Shown: positions 63,233 through 64,000 of the stretch, one piece after another | Numbering within the stretch: the stretch's first letter is position 1 | Layout: every line of letters begins with the position of its first letter | Assembly: GCF_038789205.1 (NCBI RefSeq) | Contig: NZ_CP128355.1 | Span: forward strand, 744,001 to 808,000 | Length of the DNA: 64,000 nucleotides | Source of the DNA: Staphylococcus hsinchuensis | GTDB taxonomy: Bacteria; Bacillota; Bacilli; Staphylococcales; Staphylococcaceae | Direction: 5' to 3' | Translations under genes and position numbers: made by a program | Notes under the pieces: generated by a model | What the model saw: only the letters and a program-made list of their open reading frames with translations | Databases searched by the model: none | What the model was told of the DNA's origin: nothing

Positions 63233-64000
<768 letters not shown>

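Overview
The window is chromosomal DNA from a Staphylococcus species that is probably not S. aureus. The evidence is low G+C content, staphylococcal 16S, 23S and 5S rRNA, and a long run of housekeeping genes in the usual staphylococcal order: guaB-guaA, then gltC/gltB-gltD, treP-treC-treR, SRP RNA, dnaX-ybaB-recR, the rrn operon, then tmk-pstA-holB-ricT-yabA-trmN-rsmI-metG-tatD-rnmV-rsmA. I cannot fix the species from the sequence alone. I see no phage, insertion sequence, CRISPR array or plasmid replication gene.

Layout. 1-4.2 kb: minus-strand cystine-type symporter, a DNA-binding/coiled-coil protein with a putative membrane-binding tail, a GNAT-like protein and a YflT-family stress protein with a sigma-B-type promoter. 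4.4-8.1 kb: a guanine riboswitch followed, after about 600 bp without a gene, by guaB-guaA; the usual xpt and pbuX genes are missing. 8.2-18.5 kb: accessory and transport genes, namely a membrane XRE regulator, fosB (fosfomycin resistance), yjdF with an upstream candidate yjdF riboswitch, two YxeA-family paralogues, a cold-shock protein, three MFS transporters (one frameshifted), a poly-gamma-glutamate hydrolase-like protein and an esterase. 19-22.6 kb: brnQ, an NSS transporter and an HxlR regulator.

22.6-28.1 kb is the most distinctive part. Two copies of a ~165 bp intergenic repeat in opposite orientation enclose three tiny minus-strand genes for phenol-soluble-modulin-alpha-like peptides (18, 19 and 19 residues; the last two identical). 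Each has its own terminator and a promoter with the same geometry: two 9-nt direct repeats 12 nt apart, then 31 nt to the -10. This resembles AgrA-controlled promoters. The segment also holds a secreted 524-residue protein, an arylamine N-acetyltransferase and a LysM-CHAP amidase (sle1 type), so much of it is aimed at the cell surface or outside the cell.

28-47.7 kb: Nudix-GNAT fusion, ammonium transporter, YibE/F pair, glutamate synthase with its LysR regulator, tRNA-Ser, trehalose PTS operon with a perfect palindromic operator between -35 and -10, SRP RNA, and dnaX-ybaB-recR. Ammonium uptake, glutamate synthase and candidate CodY sites form a nitrogen-assimilation neighbourhood. 47.7-53.4 kb: one rrn operon (16S-23S-5S, no tRNA in the spacer) followed by a truncated second 5S copy with a duplicated terminator. 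53.6-64 kb: a conserved cluster for DNA replication, tRNA/rRNA modification and c-di-AMP sensing, ending inside rsmA.
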